Origin: an uncultured Balneola sp.
GTDB lineage: Bacteria; Bacteroidota; Rhodothermia; Balneolales; Balneolaceae
NCBI GenBank assembly: GCA_902529365.1
Contig: CABZWK010000004.1
Coordinates: forward strand, 1-64,000
DNA length: 64,000 bases
Direction: 5' to 3'
In this document: positions 1 to 9,109 of the stretch, piece after piece
How the letters are laid out: each line of letters opens with the position of its first letter
How positions within the stretch are numbered: the first letter of the stretch is position 1
Notes under the pieces: generated by a model
Database searches by the model: none
Told to the model about the DNA's origin: nothing
What the model saw: only the letters and a program-made list of their open reading frames with translations
Made by a program: the position numbers and the translations under genes

Positions 1-750
1 ACGATTGATTCTGTTTTATTACTCTTATCCATGAACAAAACACAAAATGCAGCTCAAGATCTTCGTATTTATCCAGTTTTAGGCGCTTGGTCCGAAGGAA
101 GTTCAGATGCCTCCGCTAATGAAGGAAAAGGCACCTCAGCCACTAACCGTGATCCTACATGGATCTATCGGGTATTTCCAGATACACTATGGGACAACGA
201 GGGAGGCGATTTTGGGGAGGAACTTTTGTTTGAAGATAGCATCCAAGGTAGTGGTACCTATACGTTAAAAGGTACGGATAATTTTATCACGCTTTTTAAT
301 CAGTGGCGTGATGGTAGCATGCCTAATTATGGGGTGATGCTTATTGGAAACGAAGATTCTGAGAACCGGTCCTCAAAACGATTCGCATCTGCCCAATTCA
401 GTGCTAGTGCAAATCGCCCTAGCTTAGCGGTGTACGGAACCTACAATAACAGCACGAATAGTGAAGAGGAAGCCAAACTTCAAAAAAAGGCCTTTAGCCT
501 TGCCCCAAACTATCCAAACCCTTTTAATCCATCGACCAATATAGGTTTTTCACTAGCACAAGCGGAACGAGTTGAATTAACCGTCTACAATCAACTGGGA
601 ATGCTTGTTCAAAAATTACTGCAAGAATATCGGAATGCAGGTACACATACCATCGTATTCGACGCAGCTAATTTACCCAGCGGATTGTATTTTTATAAGC
701 TTAAAACATCGAATGGATCACTTACCCGGAGTATGACCTTAATTAAATAG
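1..750 (+). CDS. T9SS-secreted protein with DNRLRE/CBM96-like domain, C-terminal part
   Basis: The reading frame is open from the first base of the window, so the 5' end is missing; the internal ATG at 31 is probably not the start. The visible part begins in a DNRLRE/CBM96-like domain: a W-x-EG strand near the start, then YGVMLIGNED, SSKRFASAQF and NRPSLAVYGTY, the usual ending of that fold. The last 85 residues are a type A sorting domain (NYPNPFNPSTNIGFSL, later GLYFYKLKT and a basic-polar end), which in Bacteroidota directs export through the type IX system and is cleaved at the surface. The catalytic part, if any, lies outside the window. It is convergent with topA, whose stop is 1 base away. 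Carbohydrate binding is inferred from the family. Confidence 0.8.
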   Translation, partial: TIDSVLLLLSMNKTQNAAQDLRIYPVLGAWSEGSSDASANEGKGTSATNRDPTWIYRVFPDTLWDNEGGDFGEELLFEDSIQGSGTYTLKGTDNFITLFNQWRDGSMPNYGVMLIGNEDSENRSSKRFASAQFSASANRPSLAVYGTYNNSTNSEEEAKLQKKAFSLAPNYPNPFNPSTNIGFSLAQAERVELTVYNQLGMLVQKLLQEYRNAGTHTIVFDAANLPSGLYFYKLKTSNGSLTRSMTLIK

Positions 751-751
751 G

Positions 752-3292
752 TTACTTTTTTGCGGCGATCAAATCAATGGCTTGTTCTTTGGTTATGTCT
801 TCAGGCTGTTTGCCTTTAGGTAAGCCAATATTCTTTTTACCGTATTTAATGTAAGGACCATAACGACCATTCATTATTTTAATAGGGGTCTCGGTCTCGG
901 GAAAATTACCTAAATCGTAGAGTTCTGAACTCCCTCTCTTGGCAGATTTTTGACTTAGTAATTCAACTGCTCTATCCATTTCTACTGAGAGTACATCATC
1001 GTCCTTTGTTAGTGACTTAAAGGTTCCATCATGCACGACATAGGGGCCATATCGACCAACTCCTGCTTTTACCACTTTTCCATCATCCGGGTGTTCGCCC
1101 AACAGACGTGGTAAAGCAAGCAATTTTAAGGCTAATTCTATGTCAACTTGTTCTGGGTTCATCCCTTTAAGTAAAGAAACACGTTTCGGTTTTTTATTCT
1201 CCTCGGTTAATTCACCCAATTGAACATAAGGACCATAACGGCCCGATAACACAAATACAGGCAGGCCAGTATCTTCATCAAGTCCAACGGGCTTGTCTTC
1301 TTCGGTTGACCTTTGTATGAGCTCTTCTAACTTGCTTGCTGTTAAATCACTCGGATCCATATCCAGTGGTAATGATGTCGTAATTTCCTCGCCATCCTTT
1401 TGCATTTTCGCATAAGGCCCAAAACGACCAATAGCTACATTAATACCTTCCAGACCCTCCAAGGGCAAATCTAACAATTTGGCTTTTTGAGGATCGATTT
1501 GATCTTCTTGGGAATCAACTTTTGCTTTAAGCCCATTAACTCCTTTATAGTAATCGTCTAAATAGGCAACCGGATCTTGTTTTCCATTGGCTACTTCATC
1601 TAGTTTATCTTCTAAATTTGAGGTGAAATCACTATCCACTAGATCAGGGAAATGTTGCTCTAACAAAGCTGTAACCGCAAAAGCAGTAAAACTTGGGACC
1701 AATGCTTTACCTTCTTTTTTTGCATACCCACGATCTTGGATAGTGGATATAACCGCTGCATAGGTACTCGGTCTACCAACTCCACTTTTTTCGAGTTCTT
1801 TTACAAGAGTGGCCTCGGTATAGCGAGCAGGTGGTTTAGTTTCATGCTCACTGAAAACTAGATCTTGTAATTCAGTACGATCACCCACAGTTAGATTGGG
1901 TAAAAACTGCTCCTGATTCTCTAATGCCGCATCTGGATCATCACTTCCTTCAACATAGGCGCGGAAAAAACCTGGGAATAAAATCTTCTTCCCACTACTT
2001 CGATAAGTAGCGGTTGCTTCGGTAGAAGTAGCCTCTATACTGACGTTGGTAAACTCTAATTCCGCCTCAGCCATCTGAGTCGCGATAGTTCTCTTCCAGA
2101 TAAGGTCATATATTTTTAGCTCCCTATCACGTAAACCCGACTGTTCAGGCATAACAAATCGAGAACCCGATGGACGGATAGCTTCATGAGCTTCCTGTGC
2201 ACTTTTTCCTTTGGACGTATAATTTCGAACACGTTCGGATAAATATTTTTTTCCATACTGGTCAACAATACCTTCCCTAGCTGCTTCTATTGCCTGACCA
2301 GATAGTCGGGTAGAGTCTGTTCTCATGTAGGTTATAAACCCTTTTTCATACAACTTCTGAGCCACACTCATAGTGTCACGTGCTGAAAAACCAAATTTTC
2401 TGTTGACCTCTTGTTGAAGTGTAGAGGTTATGAACGGAGGGGCTGGGTTTCGCTTTTGAACTTTTACATCGACATCACTTACTTTCCAATCCGCCTTTTT
2501 AAGTTGGCTTACTAATGAGTCAGCTTGTATCTCATCCAGCAACACGACAGAACCCGGTTTTTTAAGCTTACCCGTATTTTCGTCGAAATCTTTCCCACTA
2601 GCAACTCTTTTACTATCAACATGAGTTAAATCTGCTTTAAATTGACTTTGGTCCCCCTCTTTTTGAACCATTGCTTGCAGGTCATAATAAGTTCCTTTTC
2701 GGAATTTCATGCGCTCTCGTTCGCGTTGAACAATAAAATCCACTGCTACAGATTGTACCCGCCCAGCAGATAGTCCAGGAGCGATTTTTTTCCATAATAA
2801 AGGAGAAACAGTATATCCCGCTAACCGATCTAAAATACGTCTGGTTTCTTGTGCATAAACCAAATTCATGTCAATTTCACGAGTATTTTCTAGCGCATTC
2901 TGAACTGCTTCTTTGGTAATTTCTCTAAATACCATTCTCTTTACTGGTACTTTAGGTTTTAATACCTCTAATAAATGCCAAGATATCGCCTCCCCCTCGC
3001 GATCTTCATCCGTTGCCAATATAAGCTCATCTACCCCTTTCAACTTATCTTTTAGACGTTTTACAATCTTCTTCTTATCCGGTGGGGTCACATAAATAGC
3101 AAAGTATCGATCATCTGGATTAATACCCAAACTAGACCAACTCTCTTTTTTATATTTAGCAGGTACCAATTTAGCCGAAGAAGGCAAATCTCTGATATGC
3201 CCCATGGACGAATCTACCTCATAGCCTTTTGGCAAATACTTACTTATAGTCTTTGTTTTTGTTGGGGATTCTACGATTACAAGTCTTTTCAT
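752..3292 (-). CDS. topA: DNA topoisomerase I (type IA)
   Basis: Relaxes negatively supercoiled DNA by transient single-strand cleavage. The Toprim domain starts at once (VESPTKTKTI, Glu8; LATDEDREGE with D95/E96/D97), and the nucleophile is Tyr322 in GFITYMRTDST. After the four core domains (to about residue 585) come four C-terminal glycine/tyrosine repeats, each carrying GR(F/Y)GPY, near residues 620, 690, 760 and 815. These replace the Cys4 zinc fingers of the E. coli enzyme, and no Cys cluster is seen. At 846 aa it has the usual length for Bacteroidota. The ATG at 3292 puts the Toprim motif at the very N-terminus, which fixes the start. Confidence 0.97.
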   Translation of the reverse strand: MKRLVIVESPTKTKTISKYLPKGYEVDSSMGHIRDLPSSAKLVPAKYKKESWSSLGINPDDRYFAIYVTPPDKKKIVKRLKDKLKGVDELILATDEDREGEAISWHLLEVLKPKVPVKRMVFREITKEAVQNALENTREIDMNLVYAQETRRILDRLAGYTVSPLLWKKIAPGLSAGRVQSVAVDFIVQRERERMKFRKGTYYDLQAMVQKEGDQSQFKADLTHVDSKRVASGKDFDENTGKLKKPGSVVLLDEIQADSLVSQLKKADWKVSDVDVKVQKRNPAPPFITSTLQQEVNRKFGFSARDTMSVAQKLYEKGFITYMRTDSTRLSGQAIEAAREGIVDQYGKKYLSERVRNYTSKGKSAQEAHEAIRPSGSRFVMPEQSGLRDRELKIYDLIWKRTIATQMAEAELEFTNVSIEATSTEATATYRSSGKKILFPGFFRAYVEGSDDPDAALENQEQFLPNLTVGDRTELQDLVFSEHETKPPARYTEATLVKELEKSGVGRPSTYAAVISTIQDRGYAKKEGKALVPSFTAFAVTALLEQHFPDLVDSDFTSNLEDKLDEVANGKQDPVAYLDDYYKGVNGLKAKVDSQEDQIDPQKAKLLDLPLEGLEGINVAIGRFGPYAKMQKDGEEITTSLPLDMDPSDLTASKLEELIQRSTEEDKPVGLDEDTGLPVFVLSGRYGPYVQLGELTEENKKPKRVSLLKGMNPEQVDIELALKLLALPRLLGEHPDDGKVVKAGVGRYGPYVVHDGTFKSLTKDDDVLSVEMDRAVELLSQKSAKRGSSELYDLGNFPETETPIKIMNGRYGPYIKYGKKNIGLPKGKQPEDITKEQAIDLIAAKK

Positions 3293-3362
3293 GGGCCTTT
3301 TTAATGGGAATAACAGATGTAAATAATTGGGCAGTAATTAGATTCTTATCTTAAGTAATAGA

Positions 3363-3836
3363 TTACAAACTTTCTACCAGCTCTTTTAACTCCTCGGCAT
3401 GCGCTTTGGTATTCACTTTTTCAATGACTGCCAAAATAGTACCATGTGTATCAATAACAAAGGCAGACCTTGATGGGGCTTCATAAACTTTGCCATACAT
3501 CTTTTTTTCTACCATAGATTGAGTTGCTTTCGCAAAAGCGTGATCAGGGTCAGATAACAATGTAAATGAAATACCCTGTTTATCAGCATATTTTTTATGT
3601 GAACCACAGGTGTCTTTACTAAGGGCCATTAGATGATACCCCTGATCGGCAAACCAGGATGCATGCTCTGTTAAACTTGCTGTCTGTTTATCACAGCTTC
3701 CAGTGTTGTTTTTCATGTAAACTGACACGATAGTCGGTTTAGTTAGAAGTTCCGAAAACAAGACTTCTTGTTCATGGCCTTCATGCACAGCTTTCACTGT
3801 AAAATTAGTACTTATTTGCTCTCCAACTGAAATCAT
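3363..3836 (-). CDS. Peroxiredoxin, BCP/PrxQ-like
   Basis: Thiol peroxidase of the AhpC/TSA fold, 157 aa. The active-site loop is T45-x-x-C48 (NNTGSC), with Cys48 as peroxidatic residue; the conserved Arg lies in APSRSAFVID. The usual BCP resolving Cys five residues after the peroxidatic one is absent (DKQTASL). A second Cys, C77, sits in SKDTCGSHKKY and is the only other candidate to form the disulfide; otherwise it would act as a 1-Cys enzyme. No signal peptide, so probably cytoplasmic. It stands alone between topA and the Nudix gene, all on the minus strand, with about 70-85 base gaps. Substrate is not deducible. Confidence 0.85.
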   Translation of the reverse strand: MISVGEQISTNFTVKAVHEGHEQEVLFSELLTKPTIVSVYMKNNTGSCDKQTASLTEHASWFADQGYHLMALSKDTCGSHKKYADKQGISFTLLSDPDHAFAKATQSMVEKKMYGKVYEAPSRSAFVIDTHGTILAVIEKVNTKAHAEELKELVESL

Positions 3837-3922
3837 ATTTTTTTCTTCTTGTTATCATTTAACTCACTTCAGCTAAACGGCTACACCTTAACAAATCGTT
3901 CACTATATTCCTTAGCCTCGAT

Positions 3923-4495
3923 TTATAGCGACTGACTTCTTTGATGCAATAAGTACTTAGCGGTAGTTGCTGCCACAAGTGAATGATGTATAGTGCCTTG
4001 ATACACATAATCTAAAAAATCATATATGGGGAAAAGATGCACTTGTATGCGCTCATTTCCATCTAACTTCTGTTCAGACACTTTGATGCATCGTGTCGCT
4101 AAATAGCTGTGAGTATAATTGTCTTGCATGGCCGGGTTGGAACTCACCTTGCCCAAGCTAACCCAATGATCCGTCGCATAACCCGTTTCTTCTAATAATT
4201 CTCGCTTTGCGGTTTCCAAAGGCGCTTCCCCCGCATCACAAACTCCACCAGCTAGCTCCAAGGTGGGAGCTTCAATCCCATATCGAAATTGTTCAACCAG
4301 AATAACCTGTTCATCTTCTGTAAGTGCCATCACATTAATCCAATCAGGTGCTTTTAGCACTGAAAAACTCGCCTCATGAGCTTCCGATTCCAATCGCATC
4401 CTAGTCTTATACACGTCGAAAATATTCATTGCCTGTACGAGTTTTTCGGAAACCGTTTTCCATGGTTCAATCTTAAATTTAAAAGACGTTTTCAT
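3923..4495 (-). CDS. Nudix hydrolase, ADP-ribose pyrophosphatase-like
   Basis: A complete Nudix box is visible at about residues 81-104: G-x5-E-x7-REL-x-EETG (GVCDAGE ... KRELLEETGY), which binds the catalytic metal. Before it, VILVEQFRYG and LELAGGV match the ADP-ribose/NDP-sugar pyrophosphatase subgroup, and GKVSSNPAMQDNYTHSYLA after it matches the substrate loop. Length (190 aa) is normal for that subgroup. Likely cytosolic clearance of ADP-ribose or nucleoside-diphosphate sugars; the exact substrate is inference. It starts 98 bases from the divergent AMP nucleosidase gene, so the two may share a promoter region. Confidence 0.85.
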   Translation of the reverse strand: MKTSFKFKIEPWKTVSEKLVQAMNIFDVYKTRMRLESEAHEASFSVLKAPDWINVMALTEDEQVILVEQFRYGIEAPTLELAGGVCDAGEAPLETAKRELLEETGYATDHWVSLGKVSSNPAMQDNYTHSYLATRCIKVSEQKLDGNERIQVHLFPIYDFLDYVYQGTIHHSLVAATTAKYLLHQRSQSL

Positions 4496-4593
4496 TCTGC
4501 TAAGCTATGTTAATAAATTGACCATCAAACTAGGGTTATTTCAAACAAAATCATGGGACTATCTCCTGAAAAGAAAAATCTTTATCTTTACCC

Positions 4594-5757
4594 ATGAAGA
4601 AATTATATACCATATCTCCCGATTCCTTTAGCGAGCAAGAAGTTCGCACGGTGTGTGATAAAATGGATGTCCTTTTTGAAGATGGTTTTTATCCCCATCT
4701 TGATATCTTCCGCGAGTATTCTAAATACAATCCAAGACTCACTGGAGAAATGGCTCATCCTAAAGTTTTTAGGTGGTATTTAAAAAGAGAGTTATTCCGG
4801 TTATTAGAAAAAGGGGCTACGGTAACTTTAAGCCAAAAGAGAGAACGTATTGCCCTTAATGATCCTAATCTTTTATCCCATATGGATGAAGAAGAATGGG
4901 ATTTTACCAAGAAAAAACTCTTTCTTTTTAGCCCTGAACGGGTCGATTTGTCCATCAATCGCTTACTTCATTACACCGGAACCGACCCCAAACATTTCCA
5001 GCGATATATCTTATTCACCAATTACGATATGCATGTAGAGGTGTTTAAAGAGAAATTTCCCGATGCCATTTTACCACATAGTGAATCGGTTCAAATGCCA
5101 GCATATCATTGGGTGCAAGAAAATAACACTGGCATTAGTTTAATTAATATTGGCATTGGCCCCTCTAATGCCAAGACCATTACCGATCATGTAAGCGTAC
5201 TAAGGCCCGATGCGATGATTATGGTTGGGCATTGTGGAGGCTTGAGAAACCATCAAAATATCGGTGATTTTGTATTGGCCAATGGTTATTACCGAGACGA
5301 TCGTGTTCTCGATGATGTCTTTCCCATTGCTAACCCAGTAATTCCCAATTACCTATTGAATAGTTACCTTAAACAAGCCCTAGACAAACATGATATTGAA
5401 CATCGTATAGGTACCGTGTTCACCACAGCTAATAGAAACTGGGAATTTTCGGCAAAAGATACGGTACAACGTATCCACCAAAGCCGAAGTATTGCCATAG
5501 ATATGGAGTCCGCAACGGTAGCAACCAACGGTTTCCGTTACCGGGTTCCTCATGCCACCTTGCTTAGCGTAAGTGATAAGCCACTTCATGGAAAACCTAA
5601 ACTAAGTGCACAAGCTCAAGAATTTTATAATCGTTCAAAAAAGCTCCATCTAGAACTCGTACTCGAAACTATTGAGTTTATAAAAAAGAATCATCCTGAA
5701 GGCTTACCCAATTCTAGCATTCGGGCCATAAACGAACCTTTAATGGGTGGGGTGTAA
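4594..5757 (+). CDS. amn: AMP nucleosidase
   Basis: Splits AMP into adenine and ribose 5-phosphate, controlling the AMP pool. The C-terminal two thirds is a nucleoside phosphorylase fold: MIMVGHCGGLRNHQNIGDFV is the phosphate/ribose-binding segment, AIDMESATVATNGF is the ribose-binding Met-Glu segment, and SVSDKPLHGKPK the base-site end. The first 170 residues are an extra N-terminal domain as in the E. coli Amn enzyme, although the total (387 aa) is shorter than the E. coli protein of about 480 aa. This N-terminal domain separates it from the shorter 250-260 aa AMP nucleosidases of many Bacteroidota. Start ATG has no strong ribosome site. Confidence 0.88.
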   Translation: MKKLYTISPDSFSEQEVRTVCDKMDVLFEDGFYPHLDIFREYSKYNPRLTGEMAHPKVFRWYLKRELFRLLEKGATVTLSQKRERIALNDPNLLSHMDEEEWDFTKKKLFLFSPERVDLSINRLLHYTGTDPKHFQRYILFTNYDMHVEVFKEKFPDAILPHSESVQMPAYHWVQENNTGISLINIGIGPSNAKTITDHVSVLRPDAMIMVGHCGGLRNHQNIGDFVLANGYYRDDRVLDDVFPIANPVIPNYLLNSYLKQALDKHDIEHRIGTVFTTANRNWEFSAKDTVQRIHQSRSIAIDMESATVATNGFRYRVPHATLLSVSDKPLHGKPKLSAQAQEFYNRSKKLHLELVLETIEFIKKNHPEGLPNSSIRAINEPLMGGV

Positions 5758-5770
5758 AGAATGGGTTTCG

Positions 5771-8257
5771 CTAAAAACTAACATTTAAGCCGAGTTGAAT
5801 ACTTCTACCCGCCGCAGATATTCCTGAGCTATAAGGCCTATAGCGTTGATCTGTCACATTTTCAAAGCGAATCAAAAGCTGTGACCATTCATTGAGTTCC
5901 CATTTTCCATGAATATGAAGTGCCCGCCAAGCTGGGGCATAGGGTAGACCTTGAGTATCTTTTGCGTAAAGTTCTGTTTTCGCCCGTTCAGACAAAGGTA
6001 AATTCTGAAAACTTTTTTCGGATTGAAAACGATGAATGAGTCCCCAGGTCCAAGAATTGATCTCATAGTACAATGCGTTTTCTCCAAAAACAGGGGCCGC
6101 ATGTCGTACCGGACTTGTGCTACCATTATCGAGCTCTTCTATACCATTTTGAACGCTTACACTGGAAGATAATCGTACATTTTTTGCAATCTCGGCCTCT
6201 ACAGACAGTTGTGCTCCATAAACCCGGGCATAGGCCGCATTTTGTATCGCTTGTATCTGACTATAAATACCATCATAAAGCATGGTTGATTGACCATTGA
6301 GTAAGAATGATCGCCGTACCATGGCATTATTTAAGTGGGTCCAATACGCATTGACCTCTATTTTTATCCCGGTATTTACCTTATGCGCTACTCCGAAATC
6401 GGCGTTCCAGGCATATTCTGCTTCAAGGTCTGTATTGGGAACCGTCACAGCGCCGGGTTCTGAATCAAACACCTTACCCATATCATCTACATTGGGTGCG
6501 CGAAAGGCCGTGCCCATGGTCCACTTAATGATCCAATCGTCATTAGGGCGCGAAATCAACCCAATGGAGCCAACCAACGCTTGGTCATTTAGCTGTGCTC
6601 GATCTTGAACCAATAATTGAAAAACATTTGAGTTGGCGAAATTAGCATCTATTGAAAATGCGTTGAATCGAAGCCCCATCTGAAGTCTTAGATTCTCATT
6701 TAGCCCCCAATCACTATGCGCAAACATCGCAACAGAACGCCATAAGGCATCTGGGTAACGTGGCAATATACCTTGCATTTGGGTACTCTCTAGATTCTGT
6801 TCAAATGCGGTAGATTGTACATCGTTTACAATCCATTCGGCACCATAACTGAGAATATGATCATTTCTAAGCCATTTAATCGCGTCGAATTGTACCGACT
6901 TTGCCTCTACTTCTTCTAGTTGATGTTGCTCTTGTAGACTTCCAAAATTTCGGATGATTCGACTTTCTTTAAAGGTTTGAAGCGCTGTTTTTACCACTAT
7001 TTCATCATATAAACCCAAACGGTTTGTACCTCTGTGGTTTACCGAAAAGACATGCATATCCCATGCTTGCGGACCATAGTCCCATCTGGCATAGCGGGGT
7101 AATTCATTACGTGTTCTCAAATGCCTATCGTAACGACCGTATTCAGAAGTTTCTGAAAAATGAAATCCATATTTCAATTCTAGATCCTGAGTGGGTTTCC
7201 AGCGAAATTTCTGCATTGTATTCCACTGGGTATAGCCCGAGGGGTTTTGAACTAATGGGTCGGATTGCATGAGTACTTTATCAGGCACTTCGCCGGGCAT
7301 AATGCTAGTAAAAGAGCCTGTCCATTCTTCTACATAAGTGGAATTTACATACTCTTCAGGTCCATTTGAACCCTGTTTTAGATGGTCATAATTCCAACGG
7401 CTTACACTGCCTACCCAAGCCCACTTTTGCCAAGATAAACCAAGATCTAAATGACCCGTCTGCTCGTTATTTGCGCTGGTTGAACGGATGGACACCCGAC
7501 CTGAAGTTTTTGGGTTATACCAATTAAGGGTAGAATCAATGGCCAAAGATGGTATAATGCTTTCAAAGCTCATAACACCACCAATAGCATCACTGCCATA
7601 CATTACCGAACTTGGACCAAACAACACCTCTATTCGCTCCATAGTAAATGGGTCTAGATTAATCACATTTTGAATATTTCCTGCCCTAAAAATTGCAAAA
7701 TTCATTCGTATACCGTCGACCGTATACAATAAGCGATTTGTTGCAAAACCACGGATCATCGGGCTTCCCCCACCTTGTTGGCTTTTTTGAATAAATACTT
7801 TCCCTCCTAAACCTAAAGCATCAGCCATTGTTTGGGGTTGTTGTGCATCCAATTGTTGGGGATCGATAACGGTAATGGCTTGCGCAACGGTTGTATAATT
7901 TTGCCTCCACCGAGTTGCTGATACCACCAAATCTCCTAGCTGTATAGATTCTCTGGAAAGAATGAGCGTGGGCAGGATGGTTATGATCTGCTCATAACTA
8001 AGTAAAAGATGCCGATAACCTACGGCATTTATTTGGATATTTTCTAAGCCTTTGAACCGGGTTATGCTCAGTTCTCCTTCTGCATTACTTACTTCATAAA
8101 TGGCTTGATTAGGCGCCCAAAAAGCAACACCTGCGATTGGGCGTTGATCGTCCTCATCCAAAACTCGAAGATTTTGGGCATAAAGTATTCCTGTGAGGGA
8201 CTGAAATAACAGAACGAACAGGACTGAGTTAAACCTTAATAGCTGATTCTTAGGCAT
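5771..8257 (-). CDS. TonB-dependent receptor, haem/haemoglobin-type
   Basis: Outer-membrane active transporter of 828 aa. Order: signal peptide (cleavage near ILYAQ, residue 28); a carboxypeptidase-regulatory-like beta domain (about 29-105); TonB-box-like LGDLVVSATR; plug domain (about 115-240) with SPMIRGFATNRLLYTVDGIR, FRAGNIQNVI and FGPSSVMYGSDAIGGVMSF; then a 22-strand barrel ending in the C-terminal Phe of LGLNVSF. The plug wording RGFATNR...GNIQNVINLDP is that of the haemoglobin/transferrin/lactoferrin receptor family, so haem is the most likely cargo, but no haem-handling neighbours are present. It would need the ExbB/ExbD/TonB proteins encoded at 24043-26029 or similar ones. Confidence 0.9.
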   Translation of the reverse strand: MPKNQLLRFNSVLFVLLFQSLTGILYAQNLRVLDEDDQRPIAGVAFWAPNQAIYEVSNAEGELSITRFKGLENIQINAVGYRHLLLSYEQIITILPTLILSRESIQLGDLVVSATRWRQNYTTVAQAITVIDPQQLDAQQPQTMADALGLGGKVFIQKSQQGGGSPMIRGFATNRLLYTVDGIRMNFAIFRAGNIQNVINLDPFTMERIEVLFGPSSVMYGSDAIGGVMSFESIIPSLAIDSTLNWYNPKTSGRVSIRSTSANNEQTGHLDLGLSWQKWAWVGSVSRWNYDHLKQGSNGPEEYVNSTYVEEWTGSFTSIMPGEVPDKVLMQSDPLVQNPSGYTQWNTMQKFRWKPTQDLELKYGFHFSETSEYGRYDRHLRTRNELPRYARWDYGPQAWDMHVFSVNHRGTNRLGLYDEIVVKTALQTFKESRIIRNFGSLQEQHQLEEVEAKSVQFDAIKWLRNDHILSYGAEWIVNDVQSTAFEQNLESTQMQGILPRYPDALWRSVAMFAHSDWGLNENLRLQMGLRFNAFSIDANFANSNVFQLLVQDRAQLNDQALVGSIGLISRPNDDWIIKWTMGTAFRAPNVDDMGKVFDSEPGAVTVPNTDLEAEYAWNADFGVAHKVNTGIKIEVNAYWTHLNNAMVRRSFLLNGQSTMLYDGIYSQIQAIQNAAYARVYGAQLSVEAEIAKNVRLSSSVSVQNGIEELDNGSTSPVRHAAPVFGENALYYEINSWTWGLIHRFQSEKSFQNLPLSERAKTELYAKDTQGLPYAPAWRALHIHGKWELNEWSQLLIRFENVTDQRYRPYSSGISAAGRSIQLGLNVSF

Positions 8258-8299
8258 ATATTAATATACAGCTATTTAAAAGGAGGGTTGGTAGATGTA

Positions 8300-9019
8300 T
8301 TAATTTTTTACTTTTCCTAAAAGATAAGATAGACGTATGGGTTCTTCTAAACGCTCAATAGCATAACGGAGCATGGTTCGCGGCATCTGCGAATAGTGAT
8401 TATTTAAAAACTCTAAGAGTACCGATTCATCCATTTTCCCTGCTTCTCTTAACATCCAGCCAACCGCTTTGTGAATAAGATCATGAGGGTGATGCAATAG
8501 AAGCTCTGCCAAATGTAAGATGGTGGTAAAGTCTCCTCTTTTTATGAATCTGTACGTCGTAACTACGGCAATACGAGTCTCCCATAAATCACTCGACTGG
8601 GTCCAATCTATGAGTAGAGAACGGTCTCTATCCCAAAACCAATCCCCTAATATTTTATGAGCGGAGGTATCAACTAGATCCCAGTTATTAACATAAGCTC
8701 TATGCTCGATGTAGAGATTTGCGAAATGTTCTTTTTGCTCAACTGTTTTTGCTTTTTCATACCAGTGCGTGAGTATAAATAATGCCGCTAGTCGAACTTC
8801 GTGAACTTCATGAGTCATTAAATCCAACCAGTTCTGTTCATCTAATTCACGATAAACCTTTCCGGCGATGGTGCGAAGTTGTGGCACCCTAATGCCCCAA
8901 AAGATATCTCCCTCTCCGTATTCACCTTTTCCGGTTTTAAAAAAACGTTGTGCGACTTCGGCATGCTCTTCACATGATTGCTTATATAGCAATTCAAGTA
9001 CGTATTCAGCGGATATCAT
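8300..9019 (-). CDS. AlkD-like DNA alkylation repair protein
   Basis: HEAT-like helical repeat DNA glycosylase of 239 aa. Recognisable segments are EGDIFWGIRVPQLR near the N-terminus, HEVRLAALFIL, then the active-site region VNNWDLVDTSAHKILGDW with the conserved Asp after Trp, and HKAVGWMLREAGK carrying the second conserved Trp. The family excises positively charged 3- and 7-alkyl purines without base flipping. All repeats appear intact. It stands 91 bases downstream of the phosphodiesterase gene on the same strand; no SOS- or Ada-type site was recognised nearby. Confidence 0.88.
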   Translation of the reverse strand: MISAEYVLELLYKQSCEEHAEVAQRFFKTGKGEYGEGDIFWGIRVPQLRTIAGKVYRELDEQNWLDLMTHEVHEVRLAALFILTHWYEKAKTVEQKEHFANLYIEHRAYVNNWDLVDTSAHKILGDWFWDRDRSLLIDWTQSSDLWETRIAVVTTYRFIKRGDFTTILHLAELLLHHPHDLIHKAVGWMLREAGKMDESVLLEFLNNHYSQMPRTMLRYAIERLEEPIRLSYLLGKVKN

Positions 9020-9109
9020 TATAGTTCGTTAGACATAAATTCTAAGACTTAGTGTATTTAAGCCGAACCAAAAACACAAGTAATAATAGTTAGAGTACCT
9101 ATTTAAGTA

